DNA from: Clostridiales bacterium UBA6114
GTDB taxonomy: Bacteria > Bacillota > Clostridia > Oscillospirales > Butyricicoccaceae
Assembly (NCBI GenBank): GCA_002423435.1
Contig: DIWE01000043.1
Span: forward strand, 71,604-135,603
Direction of reading: 5' to 3'
Length of the DNA: 64,000 nt
This document shows, in pieces, positions 57,418-64,000 of the stretch. The notes under the pieces are model-generated. The model saw only the letters and a program-made list of their open reading frames with translations. It searched no databases and was not told where the DNA came from. How positions within the stretch are numbered: the stretch's first letter is position 1; every line of letters starts with the position of its first letter. A program made the position numbers and the translations under genes.

Positions 57418-59472
57418 TTATTGCAGGAGCTGGAGCACGCCCTGCGGCTGGGTGTTCGCCTGCGCGAGCATCGCCTGCGCCGCCTGGCTGAGAATGTTGT
57501 TCTTCGTGAGCTCGACCATCTCGGCCGCCATGTCGACGTCGCGGATGCGGCTTTCGGCGGAGGTCAGGTTTTCGCTCGTGGTGCCTAAGTTATTGACGGT
57601 GTGCTCTAAGCGATTCTGCAGAGCGCCGAGATCGGCTCTCGTGCCGGAAACCGTGTTGATCGCGTTGTCGATCGTGTCGATCGCGGCGTTCGCGCTCGAC
57701 TGGGACAGAATATCGAGGCCGTCGACGCCGAGTCCTTTTGAGCTCATATCGTCGATGTTTAAGGAAACGATCTGATCGGAGTATCCGTTCGCGCCGATCT
57801 GGAAAGTGATGCCGGTCTCCGGCATTACCGCGGGGGTCGGGCCTGCGCTTACGCCGTCCGCGGAGGTGTAGGTCGTCTTGACAGCGGTTTTCAGCGCCGC
57901 CTCGGTCATGGACGAATCCTTCGCCTCGAAGGTCAGGTAGCCTTCCGCGTCGGAGACGGGGGTGTTGAAGAGGAAGTCCGTGGTGTTTCTGTTCAGCGCG
58001 TCGATCAGGGCCTGGTTGGTGCCCGCGCCGTCGCCCGTGATCAGGATCTGGCCCTTTGCGGTGTCCACGTCGGAGCTGAGCTCCGTTACGGCGGTAAGCT
58101 CGACATCGCCGATCTTCAATTTGTCTCCGACATTGATCTGGGACCAGTCGATCTTCAGCTTGGCTTTGACGTTTACAGGAGCGGTTGCGGAGCCAGCGCT
58201 GGCACCCTGGGTGTTGACGACGTTTGTAAGCGTGCCCGTGCCGCTGACGCTCGGGTCGGAGAGGGCGGCGGTGGTGCTGCCCGCGTTGGTTGCGGTGATA
58301 GTGACCGAGGCGCCGTCGGCAACGGCGTTTTCGTAGCCGGAAAGGGCGGCGGCAGCAGTGCCCGCCGCCAAAGCAGGGTCACTACCTCCGGCAGAGAGCG
58401 CTGCGGCGATCGCCGCGGCCTGCTCGTCGGCGGTGTCCGCGATGCCGAGCCGGATGGTGTAGTCGAAGCCGTCCACGTCGTTCGTGACATCGGTACCGTC
58501 GGCAAACACGAATGTTTTTCCGCCGACTGTGAGCGTGTCGCCGTTCTTAAACGCGGTATCGATCGTAAAGCTCAGCTCGGATTTCGTTTCAGCGGGCACG
58601 ACGGATTCGCCGTTTACGACGACCGGGGTGGAGATGTCGCCGCCGCTGACGGACTGGCCTGTGATGCCGATGTTGGAGGTGTCAATGTCGTTGGCGTCCA
58701 GCTGGCCCTTGGTCTGCGCCGTTAAGGTCAGTACTGTTCCGGAAACCGAGCCCTTGTAGTGTACGTTGCCGATTAGCACGCCCTCGCCGGCGTTGATGTC
58801 AGTCAGAGCCGCGGTAAGGTCGCTTTCCGTAACCGCATCACCATCATTCTTGCTTGCGCCGTCAATTTCGAAGTTGTCGGTGCCCGCTCCGATGTCAAGA
58901 ATGATATCGGCAGTGGTGCCCGCGAATTGTACGCTGCTAAAATCAATCGTAATGGTGGCCGCGGTGGATTCCGCACCAACGGTGCCCGTTACCTTCGGGG
59001 TGGTCGTAATGTCGCTGACAATCGGGGTGGTTGTAGTGGCTTCGGCGGCCTGGGAGCCGTCGAGAAGATTGATTTTGTTGAACGCCGTGGAAGAGGCGAT
59101 GCGGTCGATTTCCTCTTTGAGCGCCTGGACTTCCTTATCGAGGTTTTCGCGGTCGACTTCGTCCTGATAGGTGCCGTTTGACGACTGCACCGCGAGCTCG
59201 CGCATTCTCTGGAGTATCGAATGGGTCTCGTTTAAGCCGCCCTCAGCGGTCTGGATCAGCGAGATGCCGTCCTGCGCGTTGTTCGAAGCCTGGTTTAAGC
59301 CGCGGATCTGGCCGCGCATTTTTTCGGAAATCGCAAGGCCCGCCGCGTCGTCGCCGGCGCGGTTGATGCGGTAACCGGACGAGAGCTTCTCAATGTTTTT
59401 GCTGATCGCGTTGTTGTTCGTGTTGTACTGGCGGGATGCGTTTAGGGCGCTGATGTTGTGTTGGATACGCAT
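57418..59472 (-). CDS. fliC: Flagellin with large variable central domain
   Basis: Filament protein of 684 residues, far longer than the common 270-400 of clostridial flagellins. The conserved D0/D1 N-terminus (MRIQHNISALNASRQYNTNN, AGDDAAGLAISEKMRGQIRG, about 1-150) and C-terminus (SRIRDVDMAAEMVELTKNNI...QAMLAQANTQPQGVLQLLQ, about 590-684) flank a central part of about 430 residues rich in Ala, Thr, Gly and Asp, probably several surface beta-domains. AGGAGG lies eight bases before the ATG at 59472; the open frame beyond it crosses the promoter. Secreted by the flagellar export system. Confidence 0.95.
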   Translation of the reverse strand: MRIQHNISALNASRQYNTNNNAISKNIEKLSSGYRINRAGDDAAGLAISEKMRGQIRGLNQASNNAQDGISLIQTAEGGLNETHSILQRMRELAVQSSNGTYQDEVDRENLDKEVQALKEEIDRIASSTAFNKINLLDGSQAAEATTTTPIVSDITTTPKVTGTVGAESTAATITIDFSSVQFAGTTADIILDIGAGTDNFEIDGASKNDGDAVTESDLTAALTDINAGEGVLIGNVHYKGSVSGTVLTLTAQTKGQLDANDIDTSNIGITGQSVSGGDISTPVVVNGESVVPAETKSELSFTIDTAFKNGDTLTVGGKTFVFADGTDVTNDVDGFDYTIRLGIADTADEQAAAIAAALSAGGSDPALAAGTAAAALSGYENAVADGASVTITATNAGSTTAALSDPSVSGTGTLTNVVNTQGASAGSATAPVNVKAKLKIDWSQINVGDKLKIGDVELTAVTELSSDVDTAKGQILITGDGAGTNQALIDALNRNTTDFLFNTPVSDAEGYLTFEAKDSSMTEAALKTAVKTTYTSADGVSAGPTPAVMPETGITFQIGANGYSDQIVSLNIDDMSSKGLGVDGLDILSQSSANAAIDTIDNAINTVSGTRADLGALQNRLEHTVNNLGTTSENLTSAESRIRDVDMAAEMVELTKNNILSQAAQAMLAQANTQPQGVLQLLQ

Positions 59473-59632
59473 AAAAAATTCCTCCTGAATTTTTTGTCCG
59501 CGCGGCGGATACGCCGGCGGCATAATGTAAAGAGAATCCGTTCTCTTTTCGAAAGCCTCAAAACCGCTCTTTTTCTCCCCGGCGGGCCCCGGCCGGGGGA
59601 AAAGCGACGATTTATTTTCGGTTTCGACAATA

Positions 59633-59660
59633 TTATCGGCACCGCCTGCGCGGGACTTTA
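59633..59660 (-). promoter_or_regulatory. Sigma-28 (SigD/FliA-type) promoter of flagellin
   Basis: Minus strand TAAAGTCC (from 59660) and GCCGATAA (59640-59633), with 16 bases between TAAA and the -10 box; the consensus is TAAA-N15-GCCGATAA. The leader is about 150 bases and contains a GC-rich hairpin. Confidence 0.75.
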
Positions 59661-59737
59661 GGGACGGGCGCAAAATTATTTTAATGAGGTCCCGGAGAGC
59701 CCCCCGCAAAGGGCTCTATATTTTACAAAAGTTTTTA

Positions 59738-59766
59738 TTGACAGGGGAGAGAAATAATGGCATTAT
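59738..59766 (+). promoter_or_regulatory. Promoter of the flgB operon
   Basis: TTGACA (59738-59743), 17-base spacer, CATTAT (59761-59766). It lies upstream of all the aptamers, giving a leader of about 500 bases. Confidence 0.55.
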
Positions 59767-59810
59767 TGAATCAGCAATTATGTAATATATACGAAACGAA
59801 ATGGAATAAT

Positions 59811-59861
59811 TTGGCAAACTTGCCGAAAGGCAGGGGCGCGGAGCCTCCTTTCCGCCCGTAT
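59811..59861 (+). pseudogene. Decayed cyclic-di-GMP-I aptamer
   Basis: TTTGGCAAACTTGCCGAAAG, then GGGGCGCGGAGCC, follows the GEMM-I layout (GCAAAC, GAAA tetraloop stem, GGACGCAAAGCC) with changes in the conserved core (GACGCAAAG to GGCGCGGAG). The 3' half is missing. It looks like a dead third copy. Confidence 0.55.
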
Positions 59862-59865
59862 ATTA

Positions 59866-59955
59866 TAATTGAATATTTCGGCAAACTTATCGAAAGGTAA
59901 GGACGCAAAGCTCAGGGTCTAAGGGGAAACCTATGACAGCCAGTTGCAATTTGAG
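59866..59955 (+). promoter_or_regulatory. Cyclic-di-GMP-I (GEMM) riboswitch aptamer 1
   Basis: The core runs CGGCAAAC, a GAAA-capped stem (TTATC/GGTAA), GGACGCAAAGC, AGGGTCTAAGG, then GACAGCC and AGTTGC, which pairs with GCAAAC. This is the conserved GEMM-I order. GACAGCC (59935-59941) is exactly complementary to GGCTGTC (59996-60002) in the terminator's 5' arm, so ligand binding should favour termination. Confidence 0.92.
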
Positions 59956-59992
59956 GTGGGACGGGCGCGAAGGCGCTTGGCTCTCCTTATGT

Positions 59993-60024
59993 AGCGGCTG
60001 TCGAAACGGCCGCGCTTTTATTTT
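59993..60024 (+). terminator. Terminator of riboswitch 1
   Basis: GCGGCTGT (59994-60001) pairs with ACGGCCGC (60006-60013), one G-U pair, followed by GCTTTTATTTT. Confidence 0.75.
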
Positions 60025-60040
60025 CCGGCGCATTTTACAA

Positions 60041-60139
60041 AAACTTCAAAATTTCATATTTCGGCAAACTTATCGAAAGGTAAGGACGCAAAGCTTAGGG
60101 TCTAAGGGGAAACCTACGACTGCCAGTTGCAATTTGAGG
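60041..60139 (+). promoter_or_regulatory. Cyclic-di-GMP-I (GEMM) riboswitch aptamer 2
   Basis: Almost the same core as aptamer 1 (GGACGCAAAGC, GGGTCTAAGG). It is closed by an outer stem CTTCAAAATT (60044-60053) with AATTTGAGG (60131-60139). Here GACTGCC (60118-60124) pairs with GGCAGTT (60177-60183) of its own terminator, a change matched on both sides relative to copy 1. Confidence 0.93.
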
Positions 60140-60177
60140 ATGAGACGGATGCGACAGTATTTGGTCCTCATCTTACG

Positions 60178-60210
60178 GCAGTTGTCCCGGGACAACTGCT
60201 TTTTTTATTT
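60178..60210 (+). terminator. Terminator of riboswitch 2
   Basis: Perfect 22-bp palindrome, arms GCAGTTGTCCC (60178-60188) and GGGACAACTGC (60189-60199), then seven T. It lies 68 bases before flgB. Confidence 0.92.
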
Positions 60211-60278
60211 CCAAATTTTTGCAAAAAATGTAGAATAATCTGTTAATGTGTAAAAAAATGTAAAATGGAGGCGTTGTT

Positions 60279-60662
60279 ATGCAGTGGCTGAACAGCCTGT
60301 CGATGAACTTGTTAAACAAAGATTTAGACGGCCTCTGGGCGAGACAGCAGGCGATCTCCGATAATCTCGCGAACTTCGAGACCCCCGGCTACAAGCCGAA
60401 AACCGTTTCGTTTGAAGATCAGCTAAGGGCTATGCTTTCGTCGTCCGCCGAAAAGGAGAGCGAGCTTGTAAAAAAGGTCGGAGACGTAAGCCCCGTGATG
60501 ACGACGCAGGACGATCTGACCTTGCGCTTAGACGGAAACGGCGTCGACTTTGAAAAAGAGAACGTGGAGTTTTTGCGTACGGAGTTTAACTACGACACTT
60601 CGCTTCGGCTGCTATCCGACACGTTTTCCCGGCTGCGCACGGTGATCAACGCGGGAAAGTAG
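60279..60662 (+). CDS. flgB: Flagellar basal-body rod protein FlgB
   Basis: Proximal rod subunit, 127 residues, family length. It has the rod motif ARQQAISDNLANFETPGYKPK near the N-terminus and a C-terminal helix (YDTSLRLLSDTFSRLRTVINAGK). First gene of the operon. GGAGG lies before the ATG. Expression should depend on read-through of both upstream riboswitch terminators. Confidence 0.95.
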   Translation: MQWLNSLSMNLLNKDLDGLWARQQAISDNLANFETPGYKPKTVSFEDQLRAMLSSSAEKESELVKKVGDVSPVMTTQDDLTLRLDGNGVDFEKENVEFLRTEFNYDTSLRLLSDTFSRLRTVINAGK

Positions 60663-60712
60663 CTTAAAAAGAGAAAACGAGCGGCTTTTTGGCCGCAATG
60701 AGGAGGATTTCA

Positions 60713-61156
60713 ATGTCGTTTTTGAGTTCGCTCAACATCAGCGCGTCCGCGTTGACCGCGAGCCGCCTGAGAATGGATATCATATCGGAAAATGTTGCAA
60801 ACGCGTCTACGACAAGAACGGAGGAGGGCGGCCCCTACCGCAGAAAAATGGTGGTTTACGAGCCCGCCGGCGACGGCGGCTTCCGGTCGATGCTCCGGTC
60901 GAGCCTCGCCTCGGCGCAGTCTGAGCCCAAAGGCGTCCGGGTGGCGCAGATCGTGGAGGACCCGTCTGAATTTACCCCTGTTTACGACCCGGAGCACCCC
61001 GACGCGGACGGGGACGGGTACGTCCTGATGCCGAACGTCGACCCCGTAAAGGAAGTCCTCGACATGATGTCGGTCACAAGGGCTTACGAAGCCAACATCA
61101 CCGCGCTGAATGCCGTGAAGAGCATGGCCGCGAAAGCGCTTGAGATAGGGAAGTAG
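60713..61156 (+). CDS. flgC: Flagellar basal-body rod protein FlgC
   Basis: Rod subunit of 147 residues, with LNISASALTASRLRMDIISENVANAST at the start (shown by ALTASRLRMDIISENVANA) and the C-terminal DPVKEVLDMMSVTRAYEANI of rod and hook proteins. ATG 60713 has GAGGAGG six bases upstream; the longer frame start at 60689 is unlikely. Confidence 0.95.
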   Translation: MSFLSSLNISASALTASRLRMDIISENVANASTTRTEEGGPYRRKMVVYEPAGDGGFRSMLRSSLASAQSEPKGVRVAQIVEDPSEFTPVYDPEHPDADGDGYVLMPNVDPVKEVLDMMSVTRAYEANITALNAVKSMAAKALEIGK

Positions 61157-61161
61157 GGAAG

Positions 61162-61470
61162 ATGTTTATTACACCGATTGTAAAGATAGATTCCATTGAG
61201 CAGGCGGCTTCAAAGGCCGCCCAGCCCGCCGTCGGTTCCGTTTTGACGGATAATCCGTTTCGGTCGATGTTCAACGACGCGATCAACAGCGTCAGGGAAA
61301 CGGAGGGGGCTCTGAACGATGAGATATATAAGGTGGCGACCGGACAAACCGACGACCTGCATAACGCGATGATCGCCTCGACGAAGGCGAACCTGTCAAT
61401 CGAGCTTTTGGTGCAGATCCGAAATCAGGCGCTTGACGCGTATAAGGAAATCATGAATACCAGTGTTTGA
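61162..61470 (+). CDS. fliE: Flagellar hook-basal body protein FliE
   Basis: Adaptor between the MS ring and rod, 102 residues. The C-terminal signature is DLHNAMIASTKANLSIELLV, followed by QIRNQALDAYKEIMNTSV. It starts five bases after the flgC stop. Confidence 0.94.
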   Translation: MFITPIVKIDSIEQAASKAAQPAVGSVLTDNPFRSMFNDAINSVRETEGALNDEIYKVATGQTDDLHNAMIASTKANLSIELLVQIRNQALDAYKEIMNTSV

Positions 61471-61496
61471 CATTGATACGGAATGCGGGTTTTTTA

Positions 61497-63083
61497 ATGA
61501 ACGATACATTAAAAAAATATATTGACCCGGTGATAAAGCTCTGGGGCAGGCAGACGAAAAGGAACAAGGTGATCTTCGGCTCCGTCCTGGGCGCGGTCGT
61601 CGCCGTCGCCTTTATCATATCCCTTTTCCTGAACCGCACGCAGTATACCGTGCTGTATCCCGGCTTAGACAGAGGCGAGGTCATCGAGATTGCGGACGAG
61701 CTCAATAAGCGCGAGGTAAGCTACCGGGAAAAAGACGGGACGATCTACGTGCCGAAGGAGGAGGAAGCGTCCCTTCGGATGGAGTTTGCGAACATGGGCT
61801 ATCCGAAGACGACGATGAACTACGATTACTTCACCAACAATGTCGATATCATGTCGACCGACTACGAGAAGAAGGTCATTGAAAAATATCAGCTTAATCA
61901 AAGGCTTGAAGCCGTCGTTGAAACGCTCGAACCGATCAAGAACGCGACCGTGATCATCAGCATTCCGGATGACGGCGGCTATGCCTGGGATGAAAACAGG
62001 GCCGAGCCGTCGGCGTCTGTAGCCGTCGAAATCGCACCGGGCAAGTCGCTCGAGCCAAACCAGGTAAACGGGATCAAACAGCTGGTCGCGAAAAGCGTGC
62101 CGAGCTTAAAGCCGGAGGAGGTCGTGGTAATCGACACCGCAACCGGGGACGAGCTCCAGTCGTCCGACTCGGTGACCCAGACGAACGTCTCAAAATTCAA
62201 GCTCGAAATCGAGCAGCAGTATGAAAGCGACATCCGGAAAAAGGTCCTTAATATGCTGGCGCCGATTTACGGCGAAAAAAACGTAAACGTCGCGGTCAAG
62301 GCCATCATGGACATCGACAAAAAGATCCGGGAGATCACGACCTACGAGCCCTCCCAGGACAACAGGGGCGTCGTCAGCGAGGAAACCCAGTCGCACGAGC
62401 AGCAGCAGGGCGGAGAAAACGCGGGCGGCGTCGCCGGGGCGGAAACAAACGCGGACGTGACGAACTATCCGGGCATTACGGTGGACGAAAACACCATTTA
62501 TGTAAAGGACGACAATTCCTATAAATATCTCGTAAACGAAATCAAGCAGCAGATCCAGGGGGACGCCGCGAGCGTCTCCGACATGACGATCGCCGTCGCA
62601 ATAAACCGCGATAGCATCGACGACGGGAACAAGGAGGAGCTCCGCAATCTGATCGCCTCGGCCGCGGCGGTCACCCCGGATAAGGTGGCGATCTACGCCG
62701 GCGCGTTTTACGAGCCGGAGCAGGAGAGCGCGGGCGAAAATCCGTCGGAGAACCCGGCGCTTTCGACGGTCCAGCTCCTGATTGCCGCGGGCGCTGTATT
62801 TATATTCCTTTTGCTCCTTCTGATCATTTTGAGAAGGCGGAGAAGAAAAAAGAAGGCCGCGGGCGCATCTGACGCGGCGCTTACCGAGAATCCGGACGCG
62901 GCTTTCGGCTTTGGCCCGAAAAACGGACAGCTTGACGCCGAGTTTATAAACTCCCTCAAAAACGCGGAAGCGACGAAGGAAGAAAAGCTGAAACAGGAGA
63001 TCCAGGAGTTTTCGTCCGGTAATCCGGAAATATCCGCGCAGTTGATCCGAAGCTGGCTGAAGGGGGAAGACTTAAATGCCTAG
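61497..63083 (+). CDS. fliF: Flagellar MS-ring protein FliF
   Basis: MS-ring subunit, 528 residues, with a membrane helix near each end (about 24-45 and 430-452). The first ring-building domains contain TQYTVLYPGLDRGEVIEIAD and YEKKVIEKYQLNQRLEAVVE. The C-terminal cytoplasmic tail (about 455-528) binds FliG. ATG 61497 begins MNDTLKKYIDPV; the ribosome site is weak (GCGGG). The end overlaps the fliG start by eight bases. Confidence 0.95.
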   Translation: MNDTLKKYIDPVIKLWGRQTKRNKVIFGSVLGAVVAVAFIISLFLNRTQYTVLYPGLDRGEVIEIADELNKREVSYREKDGTIYVPKEEEASLRMEFANMGYPKTTMNYDYFTNNVDIMSTDYEKKVIEKYQLNQRLEAVVETLEPIKNATVIISIPDDGGYAWDENRAEPSASVAVEIAPGKSLEPNQVNGIKQLVAKSVPSLKPEEVVVIDTATGDELQSSDSVTQTNVSKFKLEIEQQYESDIRKKVLNMLAPIYGEKNVNVAVKAIMDIDKKIREITTYEPSQDNRGVVSEETQSHEQQQGGENAGGVAGAETNADVTNYPGITVDENTIYVKDDNSYKYLVNEIKQQIQGDAASVSDMTIAVAINRDSIDDGNKEELRNLIASAAAVTPDKVAIYAGAFYEPEQESAGENPSENPALSTVQLLIAAGAVFIFLLLLLIILRRRRRKKKAAGASDAALTENPDAAFGFGPKNGQLDAEFINSLKNAEATKEEKLKQEIQEFSSGNPEISAQLIRSWLKGEDLNA

Positions 63084-64000
63084 TCAGCAGCTCACAAGTC
63101 AGCAGAAAGCGGCCGCCGTGATCGTCGCGCTCGGCGCAGATATTTCCTCGAAAATCTATAAATTCCTGAAAGAGGACGAGCTCGAGCAGCTCACCTTTGA
63201 GGTCGCCCGGCTGTCGACGCTTCCGTCGCAGGAGATGGAAACGATCCTGGAGGATTTTTTCAAGCTCTGCCTGACCCAGAAGGTCATCACGGAAGGCGGC
63301 ATCGAATACGCCAGAAACGTCCTGGAAAAAGCGTACGGCACGCAGATGGCGAACAATCTCCTCGAACGGATCACAAAGTCGCTGCGCACAAAGGCGTTCG
63401 AGTTTATTACAAAGGTGGATTACAAAAACCTGCTCGCCGTGATACAAAACGAGCACCCCCAGACGATCTCCCTGATCCTGTCCTACGCGCGCGCCGACCA
63501 GGCGGCGGCAGTCATCGCCGAGCTTTCGAAGGACAAGCGGATTGACGTGGTCGAGCGCATCGCGAACATGGACCGCACCTCGCCGGAGGTCATCAAGATT
63601 GTCGAGCGGAATCTGGAGCTCAAATTCTCCTCCATCATGTCGATGGACTTCATGGAATTCGGCGGCGTCAATTATATCGCAAACATCATGAACCATATGG
63701 ACCGCGCAAACGAGAAGTATATCTTCGACGAGTTGAGCCGCAAGGACGCAAGCCTCGCCGAGGAAATCCGGAAAAAGATGTTCGTTTTCGAGGACATCAC
63801 GATCCTCGACGACATGTCGATCCAGCGCTTCCTGCGCGAGGTCGATTCCAGGGATCTTGTCTACGCGCTCAAGGGAGCAAACCAGGAGGTGGCCGACGTT
63901 ATCTTCAAGAATATGTCCACGCGCTCGGCGGATACGATCCGGTCCGATCTCGAATATACGCACAATGTCAGGGTCAGCGACGTCGAAGAGGCGCAGCAGC
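63076..64000 (+). CDS. fliG: Flagellar motor switch protein FliG (cut by window end)
   Basis: Switch protein that couples the stator to the rotor. 308 residues are visible of about 335-340. It starts MPSQQLTSQQKAAAVIVALG. NEHPQTISLILSYARADQAA is the middle-domain EHPQ motif, and IRKKMFVFEDI begins the C-terminal torque domain, followed by RFLREVDSRDLVYALKGA. The missing end is due to the window edge only. ATG 63076 overlaps the end of fliF. Confidence 0.96.
   Translation, partial: MPSQQLTSQQKAAAVIVALGADISSKIYKFLKEDELEQLTFEVARLSTLPSQEMETILEDFFKLCLTQKVITEGGIEYARNVLEKAYGTQMANNLLERITKSLRTKAFEFITKVDYKNLLAVIQNEHPQTISLILSYARADQAAAVIAELSKDKRIDVVERIANMDRTSPEVIKIVERNLELKFSSIMSMDFMEFGGVNYIANIMNHMDRANEKYIFDELSRKDASLAEEIRKKMFVFEDITILDDMSIQRFLREVDSRDLVYALKGANQEVADVIFKNMSTRSADTIRSDLEYTHNVRVSDVEEAQQ

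Noticed and set aside
63076..64000. Truncated fliG as a pseudogene
   Set aside because: The frame is intact to the last base; only the window edge cuts it.

Overview
The window looks like a chromosomal segment of a motile, anaerobic, endospore-lineage Firmicute (class Clostridia, probably uncultured). The evidence is strong Shine-Dalgarno sites, the clostridial-type flagellar order flgB-flgC-fliE-fliF-fliG, an archaeal/V-type ATPase operon instead of F-type genes, an iron-sulfur PurF, PdxST-type vitamin B6 synthesis and secondary-cell-wall-polymer genes. Most of it is moderately GC-rich. One stretch (about 2450-4250) is clearly AT-rich and looks acquired.

Layout. 1-2289: vitamin B6 (truncated MocR/PdxR regulator, pdxS, pdxT). 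2290-4415: AT-rich lipoprotein and secreted-protein genes among several palindromic elements. 4416-10458: HAD phosphatase, a GGDEF/HD-GYP cyclic-di-GMP enzyme, a small unannotated 58-residue gene, tRNA-Gly(CCC), a DUF1624 acyltransferase-like protein and ychF. 10694-14332: a two-component system followed by an HtrA protease, a CssRS/HtrA-like envelope-stress module. 14845-18469: MFS exporter, Crp/Fnr regulator divergent from an ECF S-component, and a divergent pair of Sm-fold-like paralogues. 18766-23545: hexuronate module (FCD-GntR regulator, uxuA, TRAP dctPQM). 23798-32534 (minus): nine-gene V-type ATPase operon H-I-K-E-C-F-A-B-D with sodium-binding residues in the rotor subunit. 32727-41443: cell-surface polysaccharide locus (O-antigen-ligase-like, DUF4330, flippase, a glycosyltransferase-CsaB fusion, a second glycosyltransferase, MATE transporter). 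41530-49314: purine operon purE-C-F-M-N-H-D behind a leader with a terminator. 49553-56226: CAP protein, copper ATPase fused to a CopZ-like domain, csoR, Kelch-cohesin-dockerin protein, DUF554 protein. 56296-57330: inverted-repeat units, one carrying a DUF559 endonuclease gene. 57418-64000: large flagellin (minus) with a sigma-28-type promoter, and the flgB operon (plus) behind tandem cyclic-di-GMP-I riboswitches.

How it fits together: the GGDEF/HD-GYP protein makes or breaks cyclic-di-GMP, and the flgB leader reads it with two aptamer-terminator units in series. The most notable items are this tandem riboswitch with co-varying antiterminators and a decayed third copy, the DUF559 repeat units, the copA-copZ fusion with an intact internal ribosome binding site, the hairpin cluster between purH and purD, and the Sm-like pair. 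Domain assignments come from reading motifs; no database search was run.
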